A DNA stretch of 47,026 nucleotides from positions 1 to 47,026 of the forward strand of contig DAINPV010000002.1 in assembly GCA_036743315.1 (NCBI GenBank), given 5' to 3'. This stretch comes from CALBTQ01 sp036743315. GTDB taxonomy: Bacteria; Lernaellota; Lernaellaia; Lernaellales; Lernaellaceae. How positions within the stretch are numbered: position 1 is the first letter of the stretch; each line of letters starts with the position of its first letter. A program made the position numbers and the translations under genes. Under the pieces are notes generated by a model. The model was given only the letters and a program-made list of their open reading frames with translations. It was not told the origin of the DNA and searched no databases. This document shows, piece after piece, positions 25,379-35,225 of this stretch.

Positions 25379-25386
<8 letters not shown>
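24130..25386 (-). CDS. MacB-type ABC transporter permease (second copy)
   Basis: 418 residues. An N-terminal helix (AIAANKLRAGLTSLGIIIGVATVIAMMTVV) is followed by a ~230-residue periplasmic MacB_PCD domain (VAVLGWDVVERLFPYGSPVG). An FtsX core of three helices follows (IGIMNIMLVSVRERTREIGVRKALGARNRDI is the coupling loop). It is paralogous to the permease encoded immediately upstream, with which it overlaps by 8 bp. The pair probably form a heterodimer, in contrast to the MacB homodimer. There is no fused ATPase domain; the ATPase is a separate gene. Last gene of the minus-strand operon. Confidence 0.9.
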
Positions 25387-27285
<1,899 letters not shown>

Positions 27286-27293
27286 GGGCGTTC

Positions 27294-28649
27294 CTACTCT
27301 TCCGGCTGCTCGGCTTTGCCTTCGGGCTCGATTTCCAGCAGATCGTTGGGTTTCAATTCGCGATTGAGCGTCTTGAAACTGCCGCACACGATCTCCATGC
27401 CATCGACGACCTGTTCGCCTTCGACCTCGATATCGGTTTCCGAACTGATGCCGGTGACGATCCAGACCGGTACGGCGCGGTTGTCCTTGATGGCGAACAG
27501 CAGTTCCTTCATCCGTTTGATGGAGCCGGGCGCTTCGGCCGGTTCGCTCTTATCGGCCGCTTCTTCCGTCGCGGCGGGAGTGGCTTGCTCGCTCGCCGCG
27601 GGCGTCGGTGAAGCGTTTTCCGCTTTTTTATTCTTGTCCGCTTCCTTGGCCAATTGTTCCGGATCGCGCATGGTGATGCACTGGATCGGAACGTGCAGCA
27701 CGTCCGGCTTTTTCTCGGTGACAATGTCGGCGGTCGCGCTCATGCCGGGACGAATCAGCGCGGTGTCGCCTTCCAACAGCACTTTTACCTGGAAGCTGAC
27801 GGTTTCCTCCTGCAAACCCATCTCGGAGACGGTGGCGCTGCCGGCGATTTCGATCACTTTGGCTTGGAATACGGCATCGGGAAACGCGTCGAGTTCGACG
27901 GTGGCGTCGTCGCCGATTTCGATATCCACGATGTCGGCCTCGTCGACGTCGACCGTGGCCACGAAGTGGTTGGGATCGGAGACGATCATAATCACGTCGC
28001 GCGTGAAGGTGCTGCCGATGGCGATTTCGCCTTCCTCTTTCTTTAAAGAGGTCACCACGCCGTCGATCGGCGAGCGAATGGTCGTTTTGCTCAACTCGTT
28101 GCCGCTGATTTGCAGACCGGCGTTTGCGTTGCGGATATTGTCCTGCGCCGCCTTGAGCGCGGCTTGCGCAACTTTCAATTCGGTTTCGCTGATTTCCAAC
28201 GCTTCCTGGCTGATCAGTTTTTGTTTGAAAAGTTGTTGGCTGCGTTCGAAGGAACTGGCGGCCAGATCGTGCTGTGCCTTGGCGCGTGCCAGTTCGGTCT
28301 TGGCCACTTCCAACATCGAGCGTGACTGGTCGTAACTGGCGGCGTAGCGTTGATTGTCCAGGGTGACCAGCACTTGGCCTTTTTCGACGCGTTCGCCTTC
28401 GCGCGTGTTGATCTTGGTAATTTCACCGGCGATGTTCGCGCTGATTTCCACTTCCACCGCCGGATTGACGCGACCGGAAGCCGACACAACCTGGGTTAGT
28501 TCGCCCTTGGCCACCTTGCCGGATTGCACTATGACTTTCGGTTCTTGCAGAGCGCTGTAAACGACGAAGGCGGTCAGGCAGACGACCGCGAACGCGAGAA
28601 TGCGAAACCACCATTTCTGGTAAAAACGTTTCTTTGCCTTTTTCGCCAT
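27294..28649 (-). CDS. MacA/HlyD-type periplasmic adaptor (membrane fusion protein)
   Basis: 451 residues. A Lys-rich start (MAKKAKKRFYQKWW) is followed by one membrane helix (ILAFAVVCLTAFVVYSAL). A lipoyl/barrel-sandwich follows (SGRVNPAVEVEISANIAGEITKINTREGERVEKGQVL). A long alpha-hairpin (LEVAKTELARAKAQHDLAASSFERSQQLFKQKLISQEALEIS) precedes beta-barrel segments. A Pro/Ala/Glu/Lys-rich insert (~residues 330-375) interrupts the C-terminal part and is unusual for MacA. It links the two permeases to an outer-membrane exit duct. ATG 28649 places the positive charges before the helix; 28661 is an alternative. Confidence 0.88.
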   Translation of the reverse strand: MAKKAKKRFYQKWWFRILAFAVVCLTAFVVYSALQEPKVIVQSGKVAKGELTQVVSASGRVNPAVEVEISANIAGEITKINTREGERVEKGQVLVTLDNQRYAASYDQSRSMLEVAKTELARAKAQHDLAASSFERSQQLFKQKLISQEALEISETELKVAQAALKAAQDNIRNANAGLQISGNELSKTTIRSPIDGVVTSLKKEEGEIAIGSTFTRDVIMIVSDPNHFVATVDVDEADIVDIEIGDDATVELDAFPDAVFQAKVIEIAGSATVSEMGLQEETVSFQVKVLLEGDTALIRPGMSATADIVTEKKPDVLHVPIQCITMRDPEQLAKEADKNKKAENASPTPAASEQATPAATEEAADKSEPAEAPGSIKRMKELLFAIKDNRAVPVWIVTGISSETDIEVEGEQVVDGMEIVCGSFKTLNRELKPNDLLEIEPEGKAEQPEE

Positions 28650-28695
28650 GTTTGATTTCACCCTTCGCCAGCGGGGGAAGGGAAATGCGAGTCGG

Positions 28696-29130
28696 TTACT
28701 GATCCTGTTGCGGCTGTTGATCGTCGAAAGAAATTCGTTTCAGATCCTTGACGCGGACCATGACCTGTCCCATTTCCGCCATCCCGTAACAACGCGCCAA
28801 ACTTTTGAAGCGCAGTTTCTTGTCCTCGCCCTCGTGGAAGGTCACCTGGCCCCATGTATATCCGGCCGTCCCCGGATAAAACTCGACTTGCTTGATCTTG
28901 GCGAAATCCAGCGTGATGCGCATCTCTCCCAGGTACCCTTTGACCGAGGTTTTTCCTTCGCAATGCATATGAGTTACGTGCAGCGTCGTCATCGAGCGAT
29001 CGACGACGGTGCCGGTGAAATTCTTTTCCGGCGTGCGCGGAGTATCGGACCCGGTCAGCCCGCTGTCGCCCATTCCCAGCAGGGCCAATGCGGCAATCAG
29101 CAGCAACGGCAATAATGCTTTTTTGGGCAT
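28696..29130 (-). CDS. small secreted hypothetical protein, first gene of the efflux operon
   Basis: 144 residues. A Sec signal peptide (MPKKALLPLLLIAALALLGMG) is followed by a compact beta-rich domain with FTGTVVDRSMTTLHVTHMHCEGKT, MRITLDFAKIKQVEF and VMVRVKDLKRISFDD. It contains two Cys in the mature part (C57 and one near residue 112) that might form a disulfide. I do not recognise the family. AGGAGA before ATG 29130 and a TTGACA promoter upstream make it the first gene in a five-gene minus-strand unit with the MacA/MacB-like transporter. A periplasmic accessory or cargo is a plausible role (inference). Confidence 0.68.
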   Translation of the reverse strand: MPKKALLPLLLIAALALLGMGDSGLTGSDTPRTPEKNFTGTVVDRSMTTLHVTHMHCEGKTSVKGYLGEMRITLDFAKIKQVEFYPGTAGYTWGQVTFHEGEDKKLRFKSLARCYGMAEMGQVMVRVKDLKRISFDDQQPQQDQ

Positions 29131-29166
29131 GCGCCTTCTCCTTTCGCCTGGTAGAAAAGCGGAATC

Positions 29167-29195
29167 ACGGTAGACCAGCGTCCTTTCACTGTCAA
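29167..29195 (-). promoter_or_regulatory. candidate sigma70-type promoter for the efflux operon
   Basis: On the minus strand TTGACA (29190-29195) is followed after 17 bp by TACCGT (29167-29172), a weak -10. It lies 37 bp upstream of the first gene's ATG. Confidence 0.4.
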
Positions 29196-29446
29196 GATAC
29201 GGACATGCAATGAACGGAAAAAGTTCGCGAAAAAATCCGGGAAATTCACTTTTTGACCTTTTTTCAAATAATCGGACTTATCCATTGTAAATTCTTGTGG
29301 ACAAGAGCAAAAGAAATTGGTATGCGAATACCATGGGACAAGCAGGCAGGACGATCGGTTCGATTGAATGCCGATCGCATGTTCCATGAGCAGACGAATG
29401 TCGCTGACGAATGAGCCGGTTATTCTCCCGGCGGACCTGCAGGCCA

Positions 29447-29469
29447 CGATGCCGGCGAAGCCGGCATCG
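29447..29469. other. perfect 10-bp inverted repeat with GAA loop
   Basis: Arms CGATGCCGGC (29447-29456) and GCCGGCATCG (29460-29469) pair perfectly around a 3-nt loop. AATTTCCTTTTC follows on the plus strand. It could be a terminator, a REP-like element or a regulator site in the leader of the HemL-like gene. Confidence 0.6.
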
Positions 29470-29556
29470 AATTTCCTTTTCAAATTCCCATCCGCCGAAT
29501 CGTGATTACCTTGCCCCTATGGAACGATCCAGAGAAAATTAACGGGAGGCGGGAAA

Positions 29557-30831
29557 ATGAATCACGAATGGAGTGAAAAATTTTATAAACGGGCGCAGGA
29601 CGTGCTGGTCGCCGGCGCCGGTGCGTCGCAGCGTTCTTTCGACCAGGTCGGTGGTATGCCGATTTACATGCTGGCCGGTGACGGTGCGCGCATCACCGAC
29701 CATGACGAGAATGTCTACCTCGACTACCTGGGATCCAACGGGCCTTTGATTCTGGGGCATGCGCATCCGCAGATCGTTTCGACGATGAAATTGTCGGCCA
29801 TGCGCGGCACCACGCTGGGCGCCAACAGCGGCATCGAGGTCAAACTGGCAAAAAAAATCGTCGAACTGATGCCCTCCATCAAAAAGTTGCGCTTTGTGAA
29901 TTCCGAAACGGAGGCGGCTGCCGGCGCGGTGCGCTTGGCGCGCGGCGTCACCGGACGGGATAAAATCATCATTTTCGCCGGCAGCGATCATGGCAACGCC
30001 GATTCGTTCTTGGTCCGTTTCGGCGTGGAGCGCGGCGAAGCGATCCGGCTGGGCGTTCCCGCCGGCACGGCGCAAGACACGCTCATCGCCGATTACAACG
30101 ATCTGGAAAGCGTGCGTAAACTGTTCGAGAAATACGATCGACAGATCGCCGCGGTGATCGTCGAGCCGGTAGCGTCCAACATGGGCGTGGTGGCGCCGGT
30201 CATCGGCTTTCTGCCCGGCTTGCGCGATCAATGTTCACAGCATGGCGCCTTGTTGATTTTCGACGAGGCGACCACCGGCTTTCGCGTCGCGGCGGATGGC
30301 GCGCAGGCGTTGTTCGGCGTCAAACCCGATCTGACCTGCCTGGGGAAGATCATCGGCGGCGGCCTGCCCATCGGCGCGTTCGGCGGTTCGGCGGAGATCA
30401 TGGATCATCTGGAACCGTTGGGAACGGTGGCGCAACGAGGCGCGATTTCCGGCAATCCCATGGCGATGAGTGTGGGGTTGACGGTGTTGGATCTGCTCAC
30501 CGAATCGCTTTATGACGAACTGGAACAAAAATCCGCCCGCTTGGAAGAGGGTTTGCGGGAGGCGGCAGCCAAAGCGCGCGTCGACGTGCAGATCAATCGT
30601 ACCGGTTCGATGATGTCGTTGTTCTTCACCGATCGCCCGGTGTGGAATCTGACGTCGGCGCGAGCTGTCGATGTGGAGCGTTTCGCCCGCTTTTTCCATG
30701 CAATGCTGGAGCAGGCGATCTACTTGCCGACTTCGCCTTGGGGCGCTTGGTTCCTCAGTGCGGCGCACACCGACGAGCAAGTGACCGCGACGATCCAAGC
30801 CTCGGGTAAAGCCTTTAAAAAGGCGCGTTGA
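29557..30831 (+). CDS. class III aminotransferase, glutamate-1-semialdehyde aminomutase-like
   Basis: 424 residues. It follows the HemL layout closely: VYLDYLGSNGPLILGHAHP, then RFVNSETEAAAGAVRLARG, then a phosphate loop FAGSDHGNADS, FDEATTGFR, and LGKIIGGGLPIGAFGG, where K264 binds PLP. HemL makes 5-aminolevulinate from glutamate semialdehyde for haem and cobalamin. Conserved HemL positions are changed (NSGTEA is NSETEA; DEVMTGFR is DEATTGFR), so it may be a paralog acting on another substrate. GGGAGG precedes ATG 29557. It is alone on its transcription unit, followed by a tRNA. Confidence 0.78.
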   Translation: MNHEWSEKFYKRAQDVLVAGAGASQRSFDQVGGMPIYMLAGDGARITDHDENVYLDYLGSNGPLILGHAHPQIVSTMKLSAMRGTTLGANSGIEVKLAKKIVELMPSIKKLRFVNSETEAAAGAVRLARGVTGRDKIIIFAGSDHGNADSFLVRFGVERGEAIRLGVPAGTAQDTLIADYNDLESVRKLFEKYDRQIAAVIVEPVASNMGVVAPVIGFLPGLRDQCSQHGALLIFDEATTGFRVAADGAQALFGVKPDLTCLGKIIGGGLPIGAFGGSAEIMDHLEPLGTVAQRGAISGNPMAMSVGLTVLDLLTESLYDELEQKSARLEEGLREAAAKARVDVQINRTGSMMSLFFTDRPVWNLTSARAVDVERFARFFHAMLEQAIYLPTSPWGAWFLSAAHTDEQVTATIQASGKAFKKAR

Positions 30832-30846
30832 GCGTCGATCCTTTGC

Positions 30847-30879
30847 TTGACAGAATAGGGGCGGGCGTGGCAGTTTATC
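30847..30879 (+). promoter_or_regulatory. possible promoter of the tRNA-Arg gene
   Basis: TTGACA (30847-30852) lies upstream of the tRNA within GCTTGACAGAATA, a 13-mer repeated exactly at the HU promoter. No good -10 at 16-18 bp; TTTATC at 30874-30879 is too far. Support is limited. Confidence 0.3.
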
Positions 30880-30888
30880 CGCGCTCGC

Positions 30889-30961
30889 GCCCTCATAGCT
30901 CAGGCGGATAGAGCACCGGATTCCTAATCCGGGGGCCGCAGGTTCAAATCCTGCTGGGGGC
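30889..30961 (+). tRNA. tRNA-Arg (anticodon CCU)
   Basis: 73 nt cloverleaf. The acceptor GCCCTCA (30889-30895) pairs with TGGGGGC at the 3' end (one G-U). The D-arm region is AGCTCAGGCGGATAGAGC, and the anticodon arm CCGGA-TTCCTAA-TCCGG has a 7-nt loop reading CCT. The T-arm is CGCAGGTTCAAATCCTGC-like with GGTTCAAATCC. CCA is not encoded. Confidence 0.95.
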
Positions 30962-30976
30962 GTTTTTCTTTTTTTT
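30962..30976 (+). terminator. T-rich tail after tRNA-Arg
   Basis: Runs of 5 and 8 T (30963-30967, 30969-30976) follow the tRNA's 3' end directly. They may act with the stable tRNA helix or as a processing/termination signal. No separate hairpin is seen. Confidence 0.4.
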
Positions 30977-31220
30977 GATTCATCCACCTGTGCCACTTGA
31001 TTGATTTTATTGATAGTTTGTTCGCCTATTTTGGGAAATCCGGTGGTTATGCCGAAATGGATGGTTAAAGTGAAACATAAAGTGATTCCGATAGGTTGCG
31101 TTTTGAAAACCGCCTGCGCATTGTGTTGTTATTTTTTGTGTATTGTGAATTAAACGCAGGAGTTTAAAAGAACGTTTAAACCGGGATAAAACAAATTCAA
31201 AAAATAAATTAGTTTACCGC
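30977..31220. other. AT-rich intergenic region upstream of the HU gene
   Basis: About 240 bp, markedly more AT-rich than the flanking genes, with no ORF. It holds two GTTTAAA direct repeats at 31162-31168 and 31174-31180 (12 bp apart), about 40-60 bp before the -35 of the HU promoter. These could be regulator sites or UP-element-like sequence. Confidence 0.5.
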
Positions 31221-31250
31221 TTGACAGAATAATGGCTAACTATGCACAAT
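31221..31250 (+). promoter_or_regulatory. sigma70-type promoter of the HU/IHF-family gene
   Basis: TTGACA (31221-31226), 18-bp spacer, CACAAT (31245-31250). The 13-mer GCTTGACAGAATA at 31219-31231 also occurs upstream of the tRNA. An ATG at 31242 falls within the -10 region and so cannot be the start codon. Confidence 0.55.
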
Positions 31251-31295
31251 AAAAGCGATAACTCAGAAAAACCTATGCTGACGAGGGGGATGGGT

Positions 31296-31580
31296 ATGAA
31301 CAAATCAGATCTGATTGAAGCTCTGTCCAAACAGGCAGGGATCACTCTGAAACGTGCCACGGAAGTGGTGGATCTGATTTTCGATATGATGACCGAAGAA
31401 TTGATAAAAGGAAATCGTATCGAGATTCGTGGCTTCGGTAGCTTCATCAACAAAGAATACAAACAGTACACCGGCCGCAATCCAAAAACGAAAGAAGCGA
31501 TCAAAGTACCGCCTAAACGGTTGCCTTATTTTAAAGTCGGCAAGGAATTGCGTCAGCGCGTCAACCTGAACGAAAGCTGA
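31296..31580 (+). CDS. HU/IHF-family DNA-binding protein
   Basis: 94 residues. MNKSDLIEALSKQAGITLKRATEVVDLIFD is the dimerising helix pair. The signature IEIRGFGSFINKEY follows, then the arm GRNPKTKEAIKVPPKRLPYFKVGKEL. The Pro at the arm tip (RNPKT) matches HU/IHF intercalating prolines. It bends and compacts DNA. GAGGGGG at 31283-31289 is 6 bp before ATG 31296. Family members cannot be divided into HU, IHF-alpha or IHF-beta by eye; the RGFGSF pattern leans to IHF-like. The promoter position excludes the longer frame. Confidence 0.92.
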   Translation: MNKSDLIEALSKQAGITLKRATEVVDLIFDMMTEELIKGNRIEIRGFGSFINKEYKQYTGRNPKTKEAIKVPPKRLPYFKVGKELRQRVNLNES

Positions 31581-31694
31581 TACCGACGCGATTTTTCCTC
31601 TCGTTTTTCGTTGCTCACAACGGCGATCTGCTGTAAATAAAAGTACGTTCAAAGACCCCGTGCAACCAAATTTCACGACGCAGGACCAAGGTAA

Positions 31695-32867
31695 ATGAAA
31701 ATCCACGAGTATCAAGCCAAGGAATTGTTCGCCAAATACGACATTCCGGCGCCCAAAGGCGTGGCCTTGTCCAGCCATTGGGAATCGTATGACGCCGCGC
31801 TGGAAGTCGGCGGCGATACGTTTATCGTTAAAGCGCAGATCCATGCCGGAGGACGCGGCAAGGCCGGCGGCGTCAAGCTGGCGCATTCACCGGATGAAGT
31901 GGCGGAAATCGCCGAACAAATGCTCGGCCAAACGCTGGTGACGCAACAGACGGGTCCGGAAGGCAAGCAGGTCAAAAAGATATTGGTTTCCGCCGCGGTG
32001 AATATCGACAAAGAGTACTACTTGGCCATTCTGGTCGACCGTAAGGTGAAACGTCTGGCGATCATGGCCAGCACCGCCGGCGGCATGGACATCGAGAAGG
32101 TTGCCGATGAATATCCGGAAAAAATCCAACTCGAGCATGCCCAGTACAACTGCCAACTGTTTCCATATACCGCGCGTAAGATCGCTTACGGTTTGGGGTT
32201 TCGCGGCCGGCTGGCGCGTGAGTGCGCGCGGATCATCACCAATCTGCATCGTCTGTTCATGGAAAAGGATTGCACGCTCATCGAGGTCAATCCGCTCGTG
32301 CTGACCCACGAAGGCAGCCTGTTGTGCGTCGACGCAAAAATGGACATCGACGACAACGCCCTGCCGCGCCATCCCGAATTGCGCCGACTGCGCGATTTCG
32401 AAGAGGAAAACAACCTGGAAATTCTGGCGCGTCGCTACGGCGTCGATTACGTCAAGCTCGACGGACAGATCGGCTGTATGGTCAACGGCGCCGGCTTGGC
32501 GATGGCCACGATGGACGTGATCAAGCAGTACGGCGGCGAACCGGCGAATTTCCTGGACATCAAAGGCGGTGCGAACAAGGAAAACGTGGTCAAGGCGTTC
32601 AAATTGCTCACGGCCGACCGTCACGTCAAAGCCCTATTGATCAACATTTTCGGCGGTATCGTGCGTGGCGACATGGTCGCGCGCGGCATCCTCGAGGCGA
32701 TGCAGGAGGTGGACGTGAACATGCCCATCGTCGTGCGCATCGAGGGCACCAACGCCGAGGAAGGGCGGCGCATGCTCGCCGAATCGACTTATAAATTCAT
32801 TCTGGCCGACGGGCTGGCCGAAGCGGCTCGAAAAGTCGTCGCCGAGTTGCCCGGAGGAAACCGATGA
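31695..32867 (+). CDS. sucC: succinate-CoA ligase (ADP-forming), beta subunit
   Basis: 390 residues, normal length. The ATP-grasp N-terminus is MKIHEYQAKELFAKYDIP, with IVKAQIHAGGRGKAGGVKLA as the nucleotide-binding loop. LIEVNPLV and VDAKMDIDDNAL hold metal-binding positions, and the CoA-ligase half has GCMVNGAGLAMATMD, FLDIKGGANKE and NIFGGIVRGD. It catalyses succinyl-CoA + ADP/GDP + Pi = succinate + CoA + ATP/GTP with SucD. AAGG precedes ATG 31695. sucD begins inside the sucC stop (ATGA). Confidence 0.97.
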   Translation: MKIHEYQAKELFAKYDIPAPKGVALSSHWESYDAALEVGGDTFIVKAQIHAGGRGKAGGVKLAHSPDEVAEIAEQMLGQTLVTQQTGPEGKQVKKILVSAAVNIDKEYYLAILVDRKVKRLAIMASTAGGMDIEKVADEYPEKIQLEHAQYNCQLFPYTARKIAYGLGFRGRLARECARIITNLHRLFMEKDCTLIEVNPLVLTHEGSLLCVDAKMDIDDNALPRHPELRRLRDFEEENNLEILARRYGVDYVKLDGQIGCMVNGAGLAMATMDVIKQYGGEPANFLDIKGGANKENVVKAFKLLTADRHVKALLINIFGGIVRGDMVARGILEAMQEVDVNMPIVVRIEGTNAEEGRRMLAESTYKFILADGLAEAARKVVAELPGGNR

Positions 32868-33739
32868 GCATCTTTGTCGATAAAAACACGCGGGTGGTCG
32901 TGCAAGGCATTACCGGCCGCGAGGGAAGTTTTCATACGCGCCAGTGCATCGCCTATGGTACGCAGGTGGTCGCCGGCGTCACGCCGGGCAAGGGTGGACA
33001 GAAGATGGACGAAGTCCCCGTATTCAACACCGTTGCCGAAGCGGTCGCGGCCACCGGCGCAAACACGAGCCTGATTTTCGTGCCGCCCGATTTCGCGCCC
33101 GACGCGATTCTCGAGGGCACCGACGCGGGTCTCGCTTTGATCGTATGCATCACCGACGGTATTCCCACCATGGAGATGCTCAAGGTCATGCACGAGGTGA
33201 CCTGCGCGGCGACGCGGGTGATCGGACCCAATTGCCCGGGCATCATCACGCCGGGCCAGGCGAAGGTCGGCATCATGCCGGGAAACATTCATCTGCCGGG
33301 GAACGTCGGGGTGATCAGCCGCAGCGGAACTCTGACCTACGAGGTGGTGTCGCAATTGACGAAGCTGGGCATCGGCCAGTCGACGTGCCTGGGCATCGGC
33401 GGCGACGCGGTGATCGGCACCGATTTCGTCGATTGCCTCAAGGCCTTCGAACACGATCCGGAAACCAAGGTCGTGTTGATGATCGGCGAGATCGGCGGAC
33501 AAGCCGAGGAAACCGCCGCCGAATACATCGGCCTCAATGTGACCAAGCCGGTCGTTTCCTTCGTCGCCGGGCTCTCGGCGCCGCCGGGAAAACGAATGGG
33601 ACACGCCGGGGCGATCATTTCTGGCGGAAAGGGTACGGCTCATGCTAAACTGGAAGCGTTGCAGGCCGCGGGGGTTCATGTGGTGCAGGATCCCTCGCAA
33701 ATAGGTTTGACCGTCAAGGATGTATTGGCCGGTCTATAA
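32864..33739 (+). CDS. sucD: succinate-CoA ligase, alpha subunit
   Basis: 291 residues. The CoA-binding Rossmann domain starts MSIFVDKNTRVVVQGITGREGSFHT and includes GVTPGKGG. The catalytic half has IGPNCPGIITPG, VISRSGTLTYEV and IGEIGG. The phosphohistidine is in GHAGAIISGGKGTA. Length and motifs are standard. It is coupled to sucC by a 4-bp overlap. The next gene, an AgmX-tail protein, starts 18 bp later on the same strand, so sucCD may share a transcript with it. Confidence 0.97.
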   Translation: MSIFVDKNTRVVVQGITGREGSFHTRQCIAYGTQVVAGVTPGKGGQKMDEVPVFNTVAEAVAATGANTSLIFVPPDFAPDAILEGTDAGLALIVCITDGIPTMEMLKVMHEVTCAATRVIGPNCPGIITPGQAKVGIMPGNIHLPGNVGVISRSGTLTYEVVSQLTKLGIGQSTCLGIGGDAVIGTDFVDCLKAFEHDPETKVVLMIGEIGGQAEETAAEYIGLNVTKPVVSFVAGLSAPPGKRMGHAGAIISGGKGTAHAKLEALQAAGVHVVQDPSQIGLTVKDVLAGL

Positions 33740-33757
33740 AGGAAAGGAAGTCGCCCC

Positions 33758-35173
33758 TTGCGCCGGATAACTCTGCTTGTTCTGCTGACGTTGCTGTTTG
33801 CCGTGGGATCCGCCGAAGCGAAGGGTTGGAATTCCGTTTATCAAACCCGGGTCATCGACGCCGCGTTGCGCTTTACCCCCGCCGGATTGTCGAATCGTCT
33901 GGAATTGAGCGCGCCTGCCTTGCAAGCGGCGGTCGAGCGGGCCGCGGCGCAGGAATCGGCCGCGCCGCAACAGCGTTTCGACGAAGCGGTGAACATCCTG
34001 CGCGAAAGCAACGCCGATAAAAACGAGGCCTTGTTCAACCTGGTCTGGCTGGCCATGAGCGTGACCGAAGCGGTGGAACCGGTGGCCGCGCCGACCTTCT
34101 TCGATCAGGTCGATCAGAGTCCGGCGATCGCCCGCGCCCGTTTCGACGGCTATCACGAAATCAAGAACATCACCGGCTTTCTGGCCCTGGTCGCCAAGAC
34201 TGCGCAGCCGCGGCTGGAGAACATCTCCAACCAGGTGGTCGGCGACGACCGGGCAATGGCCGACGATCTGACGCAACTGTTCAACCTGTCGGTCAACGCG
34301 ATCGTCGATTTATGGACGACCGCCGCCAAGCGGGCCGCAGTGGCGATGGGGCAGCCGCAGCTGCAAGGCGCGAGCGCGATTCCGCCGGTGACTGACAGCG
34401 TGTTCAACCCGGAAATTCAAATCGATTTAAGTTCCGACCTGACTCGTTTCACCGAGCAAGGGCAAAGCCAGGGTGTGCTGACGCCCTTGACGATCGCGGC
34501 CGCGAGCGAGTCCGGCGACGACGACGACGAATTCGTATTTGACGAGGGCGTGTCGATCACTTCCGACGAAGCGCAGGCCGGCGCGAATCAATTGGCCAAC
34601 TCCGATGTGCAGGTCGATTCCGGCGGCGTGGATCGTCTGAAAGGATTGGACGAAGAAGCGTTGGCCGCTTTGAAAAAGTTGGGCATCGACGTCGCCAGCA
34701 ATCATCGCGAATTCCGCGGCACGCGCGGCGGCGTCAAGCCGGGCCAGAGTCTGCGCGTGGGTGAGCTCGATTTCAACCTGGGCAATCTCTCGTCGGTCGA
34801 GATCGGCGGCCGCGAGCAGAGACAGGTGTACATGCAACTGAGCGACAGCGCGCTGGGCACCGGCGCTTCCGGCGGACACTTGAATCAGAAAGTCGTCGGC
34901 GCCGTGTTCAACGCCAACGTCGGCGCGTTTAAAACCTGCTTCGAGCGGCGGCTGCGCGAACGGCCCGATCTGTCCGGGCGCGTTTTCGTGGAGTTCGTCA
35001 TCAATCTCGAAGGCGTGGTTTCCTCGGTGAGGATCCTGGAAAACACAACCGGCGACGAGGTGTTCGCCGATTGCCTGCAGCGTCAGGTGCAGCGACTGCG
35101 CTTCCCGCCGCCCACCGGCGGCGAAGTGACCTTCGTCTTCCCGTTCATCTTCGAACAGTCCTACGGCTTTTAA
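33758..35173 (+). CDS. secreted protein with AgmX/PglI-type (TonB-like) C-terminal domain
   Basis: 471 residues. A signal peptide (MRRITLLVLLTLLFAVGSAEA|KG) is followed by a helical domain (~25-200) of unknown type. A linker with an acidic run (SGDDDDEFVFDE) follows. A C-terminal domain starts KVVGAVFNANVGAFKTCFERRL and ends LQRQVQRLRFPPPTGGEVTFVFPF. That end is the AgmX/PglI C-terminal domain, related to TonB-C and common in myxobacterial gliding or envelope proteins, with paired cysteines (KTCFERR, FADCLQRQ). Start TTG 33758 has AGGAAG upstream. Function is unknown, and it may hold the cell envelope together or receive force from a motor (inference). Confidence 0.75.
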   Translation: MRRITLLVLLTLLFAVGSAEAKGWNSVYQTRVIDAALRFTPAGLSNRLELSAPALQAAVERAAAQESAAPQQRFDEAVNILRESNADKNEALFNLVWLAMSVTEAVEPVAAPTFFDQVDQSPAIARARFDGYHEIKNITGFLALVAKTAQPRLENISNQVVGDDRAMADDLTQLFNLSVNAIVDLWTTAAKRAAVAMGQPQLQGASAIPPVTDSVFNPEIQIDLSSDLTRFTEQGQSQGVLTPLTIAAASESGDDDDEFVFDEGVSITSDEAQAGANQLANSDVQVDSGGVDRLKGLDEEALAALKKLGIDVASNHREFRGTRGGVKPGQSLRVGELDFNLGNLSSVEIGGREQRQVYMQLSDSALGTGASGGHLNQKVVGAVFNANVGAFKTCFERRLRERPDLSGRVFVEFVINLEGVVSSVRILENTTGDEVFADCLQRQVQRLRFPPPTGGEVTFVFPFIFEQSYGF

Positions 35174-35180
35174 ACGAATG

Positions 35181-35214
35181 CCGCACCGGCTTCGGCAGCG
35201 AAAACACGGTGCGG
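35181..35214. terminator. 8-bp hairpin between convergent genes
   Basis: CCGCACCG (35181-35188) pairs with CGGTGCGG (35207-35214) around an 18-nt loop between two convergent stop codons. No U-tract, so it is only a possible terminator. Confidence 0.35.
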
Positions 35215-35225
35215 TCGAAGTGCGA

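Larger units (their letters stand above)
29131..29556. other. 426-bp intergenic region between divergent genes
   Basis: No credible gene. The left third holds the promoter of the minus-strand efflux operon. The right part holds a strong hairpin at 29447-29469 and the leader of the HemL-like gene, with GGGAGG before ATG 29557. A long minus-strand frame through here (to 29483) runs into the efflux operon's first gene and lacks start signals, so I do not call it. Confidence 0.6.

Noticed and set aside
29097..29483. Minus-strand reading frame of 128 codons between the HemL-like gene and the efflux operon
   Set aside because: It overlaps the signal-peptide gene's start and its promoter, has no ribosome site, and has no family resemblance.
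30235..30996. Minus-strand frame across tRNA-Arg with a PAGFEPAAPGLG-like stretch
   Set aside because: This is a well-known artefact: the antisense of a tRNA-Arg gene yields such a pseudo-peptide. The rest is the shadow of the HemL-like gene.
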